A stretch of DNA of 64,000 bases, taken from contig NC_014923.1 of assembly GCF_000185905.1 (NCBI RefSeq), positions 806,001-870,000 on the forward strand, given 5' to 3'. How positions within the stretch are numbered: the stretch's first letter is position 1; each line of letters starts with the position of its first letter. The notes under the pieces are model-generated. The model worked only from the letters and a program-made list of their open reading frames with translations. It did no database searches and had not been told where the DNA came from. This document shows, piece after piece, positions 26,524-34,344 of the stretch. The position numbers and the translations under genes are program-made. The stretch is from Mesorhizobium ciceri biovar biserrulae WSM1271. Lineage in GTDB: Bacteria; Pseudomonadota; Alphaproteobacteria; Rhizobiales; Rhizobiaceae.

Positions 26524-27507
26524 TCACGCATTCCCGATCAGCACGCCGGCCGCGAACACCAGGGCGCCGCCCAGCACCACCTGGAAGGCGGCGCGCAGGA
26601 AGGGCGTCTGCATGTAGCGGTTCTGGACAAAAGCGATCGCCCACAATTCGAAGAACACCACCACCGCGGCAACCCCAGTCGCCGTCCAGAAATGCGGAAT
26701 GAGATAGGGGAGTGCATGCCCGAGACCGCCCAGCGTCGTCATGATGCCGACGGTCAGACCGCGCTTGAGCGGCGAGCCGCGGCCCGACAGCTTGCCGTCG
26801 TCTGAAGCGACTTCGGTGAAGCCCATCGAAATGCCGGCGCCGATCGAGGCGGCAAGCCCGACCAGCAGCGTCTGCCAGGTGTCATGCGTGGCAAAGGCCG
26901 CAGCAAAGATCGGCGCCAGTGTGGACACCGATCCGTCCATCAGCCCGGCCAGCCCTGGTTGCACATAGGTGAGGATGAACTGGCGCTGCTCGGCGGCGGT
27001 CTCTTCATCCTTCACTTCGCCCGGCACATGTTTCTGCTCCAGCCGCTGCGCCAGTGTCTCATGGCCCAGTTCGGCCACCGCCAGATCGTCGAGCAGTTTT
27101 CGCGTCGAGGCATCCGCCGTGCGCTTGGCAGCCTCGACATAGAAAAGGTAGGCTTGCCGCTCCATCGCCTCGGCCTGGCTGCGCACGTGCTCGATGCCGA
27201 GCGGCCGGACCAGCCAGTCGGGCTTGCGCTCGTAATAGCCCTTCACATGTTCGCGCCGGATCAGCGGAATGCGCTCGCCGAAACGCTTGCGGAAAAGCTC
27301 GATCAGCGAATCGCGATGGCCATCCTCTTCCTCGGCCATCTCCTCGAACACTTTTGCCGATTGGGGGAAGTTTTCCGTCAGGCCGTCGGCATAAGCCCGA
27401 TAGATGCGACCGTCATCCTCCTCGGACGAAATGGCCAGCGCCAGGATCTCCTGTTCGGAAAGCGATTCGAAGGGGCGGCGGCCGAAGCCGAAAACACGGG
27501 AAAGCAT
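26524..27507 (-). CDS. mbfA: Iron exporter MbfA (ferritin-like domain fused to VIT1/CCC1 membrane domain)
   Basis: 327 residues in two parts. Residues 1-165 form a ferritin-like (erythrin/rubrerythrin) domain with metal-ligand runs EEDDGRIYRAYAD, MAEEEDGHRDSLIELF, and ELGHETLAQRLE. Residues 180-327 form a VIT1-type membrane domain with about three helices (GLAGLMDGSVSTLAPIFAAAFAT). In Bradyrhizobium and Agrobacterium MbfA exports iron and protects against iron and peroxide stress, and Irr represses it when iron is low. The palindrome immediately upstream (27518-27546) is the expected Irr site. Single gene. Confidence 0.93.
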   Translation of the reverse strand: MLSRVFGFGRRPFESLSEQEILALAISSEEDDGRIYRAYADGLTENFPQSAKVFEEMAEEEDGHRDSLIELFRKRFGERIPLIRREHVKGYYERKPDWLVRPLGIEHVRSQAEAMERQAYLFYVEAAKRTADASTRKLLDDLAVAELGHETLAQRLEQKHVPGEVKDEETAAEQRQFILTYVQPGLAGLMDGSVSTLAPIFAAAFATHDTWQTLLVGLAASIGAGISMGFTEVASDDGKLSGRGSPLKRGLTVGIMTTLGGLGHALPYLIPHFWTATGVAAVVVFFELWAIAFVQNRYMQTPFLRAAFQVVLGGALVFAAGVLIGNA

Positions 27508-27517
27508 GAGGAATTCA

Positions 27518-27546
27518 CCCTAGTTTAGAATAGTTCTAAACTAGGG
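27518..27546. promoter_or_regulatory. Iron control element (ICE) palindrome, predicted Irr-binding site for mbfA
   Basis: A perfect palindrome: 13-base arm CCCTAGTTTAGAA at 27518-27530, spacer TAG, and the inverted arm at 27534-27546. Its core TTTAGAA-TAG-TTCTAAA is the form described for rhizobial Irr boxes. It ends 11 bp before the mbfA start codon, where a bound protein would block transcription. Match to the Irr motif is by knowledge of the consensus. Confidence 0.85.
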
Positions 27547-27632
27547 CTCAAGGTGCCTCCGGTCAATTGCGCGCTTGGGTCGCGGTCAAGAATTGTTGAA
27601 GCGCGCATGCCGGGCCGACCCCTTCATTATCA

Positions 27633-27652
27633 GTGAATGTTCACCTATATAA
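27633..27652 (+). promoter_or_regulatory. Palindrome next to a probable -10 box before the 107-codon gene
   Basis: GTGAATGTTCAC at 27633-27644 is a perfect 12-base palindrome. It is directly followed by TATATAAT (about 27646-27653), a good -10 element 30 bp before the start of the gene at 27683. This arrangement suggests a regulated promoter. The regulator is unknown. Confidence 0.4.
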
Positions 27653-27682
27653 TTCAACCCAGCCAGAACAAGGAACCCGCAG

Positions 27683-28006
27683 ATGACGGCAAAACAGCCT
27701 CCGCATCCCTATGACCCAAAGCCCGTTCTCGATCTCATCGCCAGCATCGAGGCCGATCTGCAGCGCCTGAAAGGCCTGGTCGAGCAGCAGGTCGAGAAAT
27801 TCGACCCCGCCAATCCGCACAACAAGGCGCCGGACGGCAAACTGACCGAGGAAGGCGTCGAGTGCTGCTACCGCATGTTCGACGAGGGCAAGTCGCGCTA
27901 TTCGGTCGCCCAGCAGATGAAGATATCCTTTGCCGCCGCCAGCCACCGCTTCAACAACTGGCGCAAGCTGGGCGGGAGCAAGAGGCAGAGGACGCTGTTG
28001 GGGTGA
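27683..28006 (+). CDS. Conserved hypothetical protein with HTH-like C-terminus (107 aa)
   Basis: Residues 15-45 are probably helical (DLIASIEADLQRLKGLVEQQVEKF). The C-terminal part GVECCYRMFDEGKSRYSVAQQMKISFAAASHRFNNWRKLGG in outline resembles a helix-turn-helix, suggesting nucleic-acid binding; this is inference only. No family name known to me. Start ATG at 27683 with AAGGA nine bases upstream. Divergent from mbfA with a 175-bp gap that holds the ICE box and its own promoter. A type A palindrome follows. Confidence 0.7.
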   Translation: MTAKQPPHPYDPKPVLDLIASIEADLQRLKGLVEQQVEKFDPANPHNKAPDGKLTEEGVECCYRMFDEGKSRYSVAQQMKISFAAASHRFNNWRKLGGSKRQRTLLG

Positions 28007-28030
28007 AACTCGTGAGACGGCGGCGGGACG

Positions 28031-28187
28031 GCGCCCCCCTCTGTCCTACCGGACATCTCCCCCACGTGGGGGAGATTGTCAGCTTCATTAGGTGTGCCCC
28101 TTCTTCAACGTTGGAAATTGACGAAAGCGGATACCCAGCCGATCTCCTCACCCATGGGGAGATGTCCGGCAGGCCAGAGGGAGGCGT
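28031..28187. repeat. Long palindromic intergenic element (type A, diverged copy)
   Basis: The left arm starts GCGCCCCCCTCTGTCCTACC at 28031 and the right arm ends in GGCAGGCCAGAGGGAGGCG near 28186. The arms have several mismatches; inner ATCTCCC blocks are retained. The arrangement and length equal those of the 8189 copy. The element sits in the 296-bp gap before the threonine dehydratase gene; the remaining roughly 115 bases hold its promoter region without a clear motif. Confidence 0.85.
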
Positions 28188-28302
28188 GCAGCCGAGGCGT
28201 TGGCGACCGCCTCGCTAAACCTTGTAACGGTCACATTTTTCCCATGGTGCGCCACCTCCCTTTGCGGGCATCATGGAAAGACCCCTGTCCACTGGACCTC
28301 AC

Positions 28303-29286
28303 ATGACCGCCACCACCCCTCCCGGCATCGCCGACATCCACGCCGCCGCCGCGCGTCTCGCCGGCCTGATCGTCGAAACCCCGTTGATCGAATCGCAGGA
28401 GCTGAACAAGCGCTTCGGCGGCCGCATCCTGTTCAAGCCGGAGACGCTGCAGCGTACCGGCTCGTTCAAGTTCCGTGGTGCCTACAACAAGCTGTCGTCG
28501 CTGAGCGACGAAGAACGCAGCCAGGGCGTCGTCGCCTTCTCGTCGGGCAATCATGCGCAGGGTGTCGCCGCTTCGGCCGCGATGTTCGGCGTCAAGGCGG
28601 TCATCGCCATGCCTTCAGACGCGCCGGCGATGAAGATCGCTAACGTCCGCAAGATGGGGGCGGAGGTGGTGCCGTTCGACCGCTTTCGCGACGACCGCAT
28701 GAGCGTGGTTCGCCCTTACGTGGAAAGAGGCATGGTGCTGGTGCCACCCTTCGACGACCCGGCCATCATTGCGGGCCAAGGCACGATCGGCCTCGAATTG
28801 ATGCGCCAGGCAAAAGCGCTTGGCGTCGACCTCGACGCGGTCGTCATTCCCTGCGGCGGCGGCGGCCTGGCCAGCGGCATTTCGGTTGCCGTCAAGGACG
28901 CCTCGCCCAACACTGCGGTCTGGGCGGTGGAGCCAGAGCATTTCGACGACACCCGCCGTTCGCTGGCCGCCGGCGCCAGGGTGTCAAACGAACCCGGCCA
29001 CGCGTCGATTTGCGACGCGATCCTGACCGCGGAGCCCGGCCTGATCACCTTCGAGATCAACCGCAGGAACCTGGCAGGCGGCATCGCCGTCTCCGACAAG
29101 GCGACGGCACAGGCGATGCGCGACGCCATGGCCTATCTCAAGCTGGTGGTCGAGCCCGGCGGCTGCGTGGCGTTGGCGGCGCTGTCGTCGGGCGAGATCG
29201 AACTGTCCGGCAAATGCGTTGCCGTGGTGCTGTCCGGCGGCAATGTCGATTTCGGCACTTATGCCGGGATCATGGCGGCGGCTTGA
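28303..29286 (+). CDS. Threonine/serine dehydratase (PLP, fold type II)
   Basis: 327 residues. The PLP lysine is Lys56 in GSFKFRGAYN; the substrate loop is SSGNHAQGVA and the phosphate loop is CGGGGLASG. No ACT regulatory domain follows, so this is the short catabolic or serine-racemase-like type and not the isoleucine-feedback-controlled IlvA. ADIHAAAARLAGLIVETPLI at the N-terminus is standard. I chose the ATG at 28303; one at 28273 adds ten residues, and neither has a clear ribosome-binding site. Confidence 0.9.
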   Translation: MTATTPPGIADIHAAAARLAGLIVETPLIESQELNKRFGGRILFKPETLQRTGSFKFRGAYNKLSSLSDEERSQGVVAFSSGNHAQGVAASAAMFGVKAVIAMPSDAPAMKIANVRKMGAEVVPFDRFRDDRMSVVRPYVERGMVLVPPFDDPAIIAGQGTIGLELMRQAKALGVDLDAVVIPCGGGGLASGISVAVKDASPNTAVWAVEPEHFDDTRRSLAAGARVSNEPGHASICDAILTAEPGLITFEINRRNLAGGIAVSDKATAQAMRDAMAYLKLVVEPGGCVALAALSSGEIELSGKCVAVVLSGGNVDFGTYAGIMAAA

Positions 29287-29377
29287 GACGGGATGTCCAA
29301 AGGGTCCGACATGGATCTGAGGCAGGTTTCGCCTTGGATCACTCCTCGCCCGCCTCCAAATCGTCGGCGGGCTGAAC

Positions 29378-29977
29378 ATGGTCATCTACCGCCCGCTCAC
29401 GCGTTCTGAGCTGCCCGACGATACGGCATCCCTTGCCCGCACTCTCATCGGCAAGATCGTGGTGCGCGAACTGCCCGAAGGCATCGCCAGCGGCCGCATC
29501 GTCGAGACCGAGGCCTATGTGACCGGCGATGCCGCCGGGCACGGCTACCGGGGCCAGACGCCGCGCAACCGTTCGCTGTTTCTCGAGGCTGGGCACGCTT
29601 ATGTCTATCTCGCCTACGGCATCTCCTACATGCTCAACGTCTCGAGCGAGATGCCGGGGGTCGGAACCGGCGTGCTCATCAGGGCGCTCGAGCCGCTCGA
29701 AGGCATCGCGATCATGCGGCTCAATCGCGGCATCGAGCGCTTGCGCGACCTGGCGCGAGGACCGGGAAGGCTGGCCCAGGCGTTGCGGATCGATCGTTCG
29801 CTCGACGGGCTCGATCTCTGCCGCAAAGGCCCGCTATGGCTGGCAACCGACGAGCATCAAGCCGGCGACATCGCCCAAGGCATCCGGATCGGCATTACAA
29901 AGGATGCCGATCGCCCGCTGCGGTTTTACGTCAAGGGGAGCGCCTTCGTCAGCGGCCCCAAATCGCTCAACGGTTAG
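29378..29977 (+). CDS. DNA-3-methyladenine glycosylase (AAG/MPG type)
   Basis: 199 residues. Removes alkylated purines such as 3-methyladenine to start base-excision repair. Family landmarks: LARTLIGKIVVREL, GRIVETEAYVTGDAAGHGYRGQTPRNRSLF (catalytic Glu in VETEAY), AYVYLAYGISYMLNV, GVLIRALEPLEGI and GPGRLAQAL. The ATG at 29378 is used; the upstream gap of 91 bp to the dehydratase is short, so read-through is possible. Confidence 0.93.
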   Translation: MVIYRPLTRSELPDDTASLARTLIGKIVVRELPEGIASGRIVETEAYVTGDAAGHGYRGQTPRNRSLFLEAGHAYVYLAYGISYMLNVSSEMPGVGTGVLIRALEPLEGIAIMRLNRGIERLRDLARGPGRLAQALRIDRSLDGLDLCRKGPLWLATDEHQAGDIAQGIRIGITKDADRPLRFYVKGSAFVSGPKSLNG

Positions 29978-30019
29978 TGGCAGTTACAAACCATGGAGAT
30001 TGGCGAAAGCATTTCTCCC

Positions 30020-30048
30020 TTCGTCATCCACGGCGGAGCAAGGAGCAA
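30020..30048. repeat. Fragment of the type C palindromic element
   Basis: TTCGTCATCCACGGCGGAGC followed by AAGGAGC repeats the outer arm of the element at 3236-3463. No second arm is present. It lies between the convergent glycosylase gene and the ABC permease gene. Confidence 0.5.
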
Positions 30049-30081
30049 AGGCTGGTAGCAAGACTGGAGGTCGTGCGGCGT

Positions 30082-31218
30082 CTAATCCAGCGTCCGCCTG
30101 AATCGTACCAATGCTACGCCGGCAAACAAAGCCACGAACACCACCAGCCAGCCAATCTCCGTTGCCACCGCCGGCAGTTCGGCCCCCTTCAGCATCACCG
30201 CGCGGGTGATGCGTAGGAAATGCGTCAGCGGGAAGATCTCGCCGAAGATTTGTGCCCAGTCCGGCATGCCGCGATACGGGAACATGAAGCCGGACAGCAT
30301 GATCGACGGCAGGAAGAAGAAGAAGGTGAGTTGGAGCGCCTGCATCTGCGTGCGGGCGATGGTCGAAATCGTGTAGCCGAGCAGCACCAGCGCCAGCACG
30401 AAGATCAGCACGGCCGTCAGGAGCAGCGACATCGATCCGGTGAAGGGGATGGCGAACAGAAGTTTCGCCGCCGCCAGCACCACCACCACCTGCACGCCGC
30501 CGACCGCCAGATAGGGCAGCACCTTGCCCATCATGATCTCGAGCGGGCTGGACGGCATCGCCAACAGGTTCTCCATCGTTCCGCGCTCGGTCTCGCGTGT
30601 CAGCGCGATCGAAGTCATCATCACCATGGTCATCTGCAGGATGACGCCCAGCAGGCCGGGCACGATGTTGTATTGCGAGATGCCTTCGGGATTGTAGCGC
30701 CGGTGTACGACGACATCGAGCTGACCCTTGGCGGCCTCGGCGGCGGCTTCCTGCGTGCCTTGCGCCCTCAGCAGCGCCTGGCTGGCGACTGTGCCGAGCG
30801 TCGAGATGGCGCCGCTTGCCACCGCCGGGTCGGTGGCGTCGGCCTCGATGAGTATCTGCGGGCTGTTGCCGCTCTCCACCCTCCTGGCGAAGTCGGCCGG
30901 GATGGTGACGACGAAGGCAACGTCGCCGCGCGATATCAGGAACTCGGCCTCGGCGGCACTTTGCGCGACATGGTCGAAACGATAGTAACCGGTGGTCTGC
31001 AGCGCCGCGACAATGGCGCGCGTATAGGGATCGTTGCTCGTCGCCACGAGTGCTGCCGGCAGGCTTTTCGGGTCGTTGTTGATGGCGTAGCCGAAAAGCA
31101 CCAATTGTATCAGCGGCACGCCGAGCATCATGGCGAAGGTGATGCGGTCGCGCCGCATCTGGATGAATTCCTTGATCAGCAAGGCGCCAAGCCGGGCGAA
31201 GGAAAAGACGCTGTTCAT
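30082..31218 (-). CDS. ABC-2 type permease of a multidrug-type exporter (YbhS/YbhR-like)
   Basis: 378 residues from the ATG at 31218. One N-terminal helix (LIKEFIQMRRDRITFAMMLGVPLIQLVLFGYAI) precedes a large periplasmic domain, and at least five helices follow (e.g. NIVPGLLGVILQMTMVMMTSIALTRETERGTMENLL in outline, LLTAVLIFVLALVLLGYTIS). ERGTMENLLAMP is the typical ABC-2 motif. It presumably forms a homodimer, since no second permease gene is present, unlike ybhS-ybhR of E. coli. Overlaps the ATPase stop (ATGA, 31215-31218). Confidence 0.92.
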   Translation of the reverse strand: MNSVFSFARLGALLIKEFIQMRRDRITFAMMLGVPLIQLVLFGYAINNDPKSLPAALVATSNDPYTRAIVAALQTTGYYRFDHVAQSAAEAEFLISRGDVAFVVTIPADFARRVESGNSPQILIEADATDPAVASGAISTLGTVASQALLRAQGTQEAAAEAAKGQLDVVVHRRYNPEGISQYNIVPGLLGVILQMTMVMMTSIALTRETERGTMENLLAMPSSPLEIMMGKVLPYLAVGGVQVVVVLAAAKLLFAIPFTGSMSLLLTAVLIFVLALVLLGYTISTIARTQMQALQLTFFFFLPSIMLSGFMFPYRGMPDWAQIFGEIFPLTHFLRITRAVMLKGAELPAVATEIGWLVVFVALFAGVALVRFRRTLD

Positions 31219-32135
31219 GCCATGTTGTCCTTCGAGCCGGACATGAACTGGATGAAGACGTCCTCGAGGCTGGTTTCGCCGGGCGAAACTTTCACGCCCT
31301 TGTGCTCTCTCTCGACATCGGCAAGCGCGGCTTCGAGCTTCTTCTTGTCGGAGCCGACGACATGCAGCGTCGCGCCGAACGGCGCCACCTGATCGACGCC
31401 GGGGCGGCCCTGAAGCGCTTCGGCGACCTGATCGAGGCGCGGACCCTGCAGGACGAAGGTGGTCAGCCCGGCATTTTTCACCACTTCGGCGACAGTGCCG
31501 GTGGCCAGCATCTTGCCATAGGAGATGTAGCTGATGCGGTGGCAGCGCTCGGCTTCGTCCATATAGTGGGTGGAGACCAGCACGGTCAGCCCGCCGCTGG
31601 CGAGGCGATGGATCTCGTCCCAGAACTCGCGCCTCGCCTTCGGGTCGACACCGGCCGTAGGCTCGTCGAGCAGCAGCAATTTCGGCTTGTGCATGATGCA
31701 GGCGGCCAGCGCCAGCCGCTGCTTCCAGCCGCCCGACAAGGTGCCGGCCAGCTGGTTGCGGCGCGACGTCAGGCCGAGGTCCTCCAACGTGCTCGCGACA
31801 TGCTCCTCGACCGGCTTCAGCCGGTAGAGCCGCGCCACGAATTCGAGATTCTCGCCGATCGTCAGATCCTCGTAGAACGAGAATTTCTGCGTCATGTAGC
31901 CGACTTCGCGCTTGATGCGCAGGCTGTCGGTGCGGATGTTGAAACCGAGCACCGTGCCTTCGCCCTCGTCCGGCGTCAGCAGGCCGCACATGATGCGGAT
32001 AGTGGTCGTTTTGCCCGAACCGTTGGGGCCGAGAAAGCCGACGATCTCGCCCTCGGCAACCGACATCGTCACATGGTCGACGACGGTCTTGTCGCCAAAG
32101 CGCTTGACCAGGCCGTGGACGTCGATGGCGTTCAT
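31215..32135 (-). CDS. ABC transporter ATP-binding protein of the exporter (YbhF-like, single domain)
   Basis: 306 residues. Walker A GPNGSGKTT near residue 36, signature LSGGWKQRLALA, Walker [14 protein letters not shown], and the switch histidine in VSTHYMDEAERC. The C-terminal part FVLQGPRLDQVAEALQGRPGVDQV is the usual regulatory extension of ABC-2 exporters. E. coli YbhF has two ATPase domains; this one has one. Third gene of the TetR-HlyD-ATPase-permease operon; it overlaps both neighbours by 4 bp. Confidence 0.93.
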   Translation of the reverse strand: MNAIDVHGLVKRFGDKTVVDHVTMSVAEGEIVGFLGPNGSGKTTTIRIMCGLLTPDEGEGTVLGFNIRTDSLRIKREVGYMTQKFSFYEDLTIGENLEFVARLYRLKPVEEHVASTLEDLGLTSRRNQLAGTLSGGWKQRLALAACIMHKPKLLLLDEPTAGVDPKARREFWDEIHRLASGGLTVLVSTHYMDEAERCHRISYISYGKMLATGTVAEVVKNAGLTTFVLQGPRLDQVAEALQGRPGVDQVAPFGATLHVVGSDKKKLEAALADVEREHKGVKVSPGETSLEDVFIQFMSGSKDNMA

Positions 32136-33085
32136 CTTGCGCTGTCCGCCAGATCGACATCGACGATCTGGCCGGGCTGCAGCGGGCCGGCATCGCCCTC
32201 CGGCCGCGCCTCGACGAGGTAGACCAGCTTCTGCCGGTTCTCAAGCGAATAGATCACCGGCGGGGTGAACTCGGGATCTGGCGAGACGTAGCTGACGCGC
32301 GCCTTAACATCCGGGCCGCAGCCGTCGCAATGGACGCCGAGCAAGGTGCCGACCTTGACCGAGGAGAAGGCGCTCTCCGGGATATAGACGCTGAGCTTGA
32401 CCGCGCCGTCGGGCAGGATCGAAATCACAGGCGCGGTCGGACCTGATGTATCGCCCGGATTGCGGATGACGTCGTTGACGCGGCCGGGCGAAGGGGCGGC
32501 CAGCACCCGTTTCGACAGCCGCCACTGCGCCTGCTCCAACGCGGCCTGCGCCTGCTTGACCTGATTGTCGGCGGCCTTGATCGTCTCGGGGCGCGCCGGC
32601 AGGCCGCCGACGGCGAGATTGGATTTGGCCTGGCCGACCTGCGCATTGGCCGTTTCGAGCGTGGCCGACGCGGTGTCGAAATCCGCTTGCGTGCCGGCGC
32701 CGCGCTTGAACAGATCGGCGGCGCGGTCGTATTTGCGCTTGGCGTCGGCGGCCTGGGCGCTGGCCATATCGACCTCGGCCTTCAGCACGGCGATCTCTTC
32801 CGGCCGCTTGCCGATCTGCAGGTCGGCGAGTTGTGCCTGCGCCTGTGCAAGGCTTGCCTGCGCCTGCGCCACAGCGATCTTTGCATCGGCGCTTTCCAGC
32901 GTCACAACGGTCGTGCCGGGCATGACACGGTCGCCGCGCTTGACCGTGACGGTCTCTACCTGCGCCACCTCGATCGGCGCCAGCAGCACGTAGTCGCCTT
33001 CGACATAGCCGACGGCCAGCGGTGCTGCCGGGGCACAGGCCGAGAAGAGCTGCGCGGCGAGCGGCAGCGAACACAGAAAGCTCAT
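32132..33085 (-). CDS. HlyD-family periplasmic adaptor of the exporter (YbhG-like)
   Basis: 317 residues. An N-terminal export signal (MSFLCSLPLAAQLFSACAPA; the Cys may be lipidated, but the lipobox is imperfect) is followed by a beta-barrel start (YVEGDYVLLAPIEVAQVETVTVKRGDRV), a long coiled-coil hairpin (about residues 70-190, rich in Ala, Gln and Lys), and a lipoyl-type return with APSPGRVNDVIRNPGDTSGP. It bridges the inner-membrane exporter to an outer-membrane channel. Overlaps the TetR stop and the ATPase start (ATGA at both ends). Confidence 0.92.
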   Translation of the reverse strand: MSFLCSLPLAAQLFSACAPAAPLAVGYVEGDYVLLAPIEVAQVETVTVKRGDRVMPGTTVVTLESADAKIAVAQAQASLAQAQAQLADLQIGKRPEEIAVLKAEVDMASAQAADAKRKYDRAADLFKRGAGTQADFDTASATLETANAQVGQAKSNLAVGGLPARPETIKAADNQVKQAQAALEQAQWRLSKRVLAAPSPGRVNDVIRNPGDTSGPTAPVISILPDGAVKLSVYIPESAFSSVKVGTLLGVHCDGCGPDVKARVSYVSPDPEFTPPVIYSLENRQKLVYLVEARPEGDAGPLQPGQIVDVDLADSAR

Positions 33086-33780
33086 GGTCTTTGCCCCTTT
33101 GTCTTTGCCCCTTTTCTGGCGGCGAATATGGCCTTGAGATTGCCCGATGTGACCGCCACCACCTTGGCGGCCTCCGCGGCGCCGATATCGGGCCAGCCCA
33201 TGCGGCGCATCACCGCCTCACGGCCGATGCGGAAATAGATGACCTGGCCGATCAGCGTGAACACGGTGAGCCTTGTGGCCTCGCTTTCGGCGGGCTCGCC
33301 AGTTGCCTGTTCCCACAGCTGGCACAGCCGGCGATGGCTTGGCTCGAAGACACCGTCATAGATACGATCGAGGGCTGCCGTTGGATGGGAAAGTTCGCGC
33401 AGGATGAACTGCACGATCTCACCGGCCTGCGGACTGGCCACGACAAAGCCGACCATTCGCTCCAGCGCCGCGAAGAGCTGCGCCTGCGCTGCCTCCGGAC
33501 CGACCGGCGCGGGCGCCTGTGCATTGCCGAGCGCCGGTCCGGCGACCGTCTGGATGGTCTCGACGATAAAGTCGGCGGCGGCCGTGCGAAGACCCTCCTT
33601 GCCGCCGAAATGATAAGCGATCGAGCCGATATTGGCTTGCGCCTCGGCGGCGATCTCGCGCGTCGAGGTGCCGTCGAAGCCCTGCCGTCCGAACAGCTTC
33701 AGTGCCGCCTGGACAAGCGCCGCGCGCGTCATCTCGGCGGGCTCGCGACGAAGAACTTTGGGCTCAGGTAGTTTGATCAT
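33082..33780 (-). CDS. TetR-family regulator, CecR/YbiH type
   Basis: 232 residues. N-terminal TetR helix-turn-helix (MTRAALVQAALKLFGRQGFDGTSTREIAAEAQANIGSIAYHFGGKEGL in outline) and the C-terminal domain of the CerR/CecR group (ELSHPTAALDRIYDGVFEPSHRRLCQLW). In E. coli ybiH (cecR) controls the ybhGFSR exporter, and the gene order here (regulator, HlyD, ATPase, permease) is the same. It heads the operon and probably represses it through the palindrome 7 bp before its start codon. Confidence 0.9.
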   Translation of the reverse strand: MIKLPEPKVLRREPAEMTRAALVQAALKLFGRQGFDGTSTREIAAEAQANIGSIAYHFGGKEGLRTAAADFIVETIQTVAGPALGNAQAPAPVGPEAAQAQLFAALERMVGFVVASPQAGEIVQFILRELSHPTAALDRIYDGVFEPSHRRLCQLWEQATGEPAESEATRLTVFTLIGQVIYFRIGREAVMRRMGWPDIGAAEAAKVVAVTSGNLKAIFAARKGAKTKGQRP

Positions 33781-33786
33781 GAGCGC

Positions 33787-33812
33787 ACTTTAATCAATCG
33801 ATTGATTAAAGT
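33787..33812. promoter_or_regulatory. 26-bp perfect palindrome, predicted operator of the TetR operon
   Basis: The half-site ACTTTAATCAATC at 33787-33799 is exactly mirrored at 33800-33812, with the centre at the 33799/33800 junction. It is AT-rich in a GC-rich region and ends 7 bp before the regulator's start codon; the divergent CYTH gene starts 58 bp away, so it may be touched too. It contains TTAATCAATC-type half-sites. Bound repressor would block the operon promoter. Confidence 0.85.
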
Positions 33813-33870
33813 CAACTTCTGTTCGTCATTGTCTTGCCATCGACGGCGGCAAACGCTTTAGTGCGCGGCC

Positions 33871-34344
33871 ATGGGCAAGGAAGTCGAACGAAAATTCCTG
33901 GTCACCAGCACCGCATGGCGGGAGTTGGCCGAGGCCAATATCCGCATTCTCCAGTTCTATCTCGCTGCCGGCCCCGGGCGCACAGTGCGCATCCGCATCA
34001 GCGACGGCACTTCCGCCAAGCTGACGCTCAAATTCGGCAGCAAAGCGCGCGAGCGCGACGAATTCGAATACCCGATCCCGCTGTCGGAGGCGGTGGAGAT
34101 GCTGGACTTCGCCATCGGACGTGTCATCGAGAAGACACGTCACCATGTTAGGCACCGTGGCTATCTCTACGAAGTCGATGTCTTTGGCGGACCGCTTGCG
34201 GGACTTGTGGTCGCCGAACTTGAGACGCCGGAGGACGTGCCGGACGAAATGCTGCCCGACTGGCTCGGCCGTGAAGTCACCGGCGAGCAGAAATTCTACA
34301 ACGCGTCGCTCGCCCTTGGTGGGATTCCGGAGATCGCCGCATGA
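33871..34344 (+). CDS. CYTH-domain protein (class-IV adenylate cyclase/thiamine triphosphatase-like tunnel fold)
   Basis: 157 residues opening MGKEVERKF, with the ExExK metal-triphosphate motif (Glu4, Glu6, Lys8). Further CYTH residues are RTVRIRIS, KLTLKF, EFEYPI, KTRHHV, YEVDVF and VAELE. Bacterial CYTH proteins of this size usually hydrolyse inorganic triphosphate. The next gene encodes a CHAD protein and starts on this gene's stop (ATGA, 34341-34344); CYTH-CHAD pairs are common and CHAD binds polyphosphate, so a polyphosphate-related role is likely but unproven. Confidence 0.92.
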   Translation: MGKEVERKFLVTSTAWRELAEANIRILQFYLAAGPGRTVRIRISDGTSAKLTLKFGSKARERDEFEYPIPLSEAVEMLDFAIGRVIEKTRHHVRHRGYLYEVDVFGGPLAGLVVAELETPEDVPDEMLPDWLGREVTGEQKFYNASLALGGIPEIAA

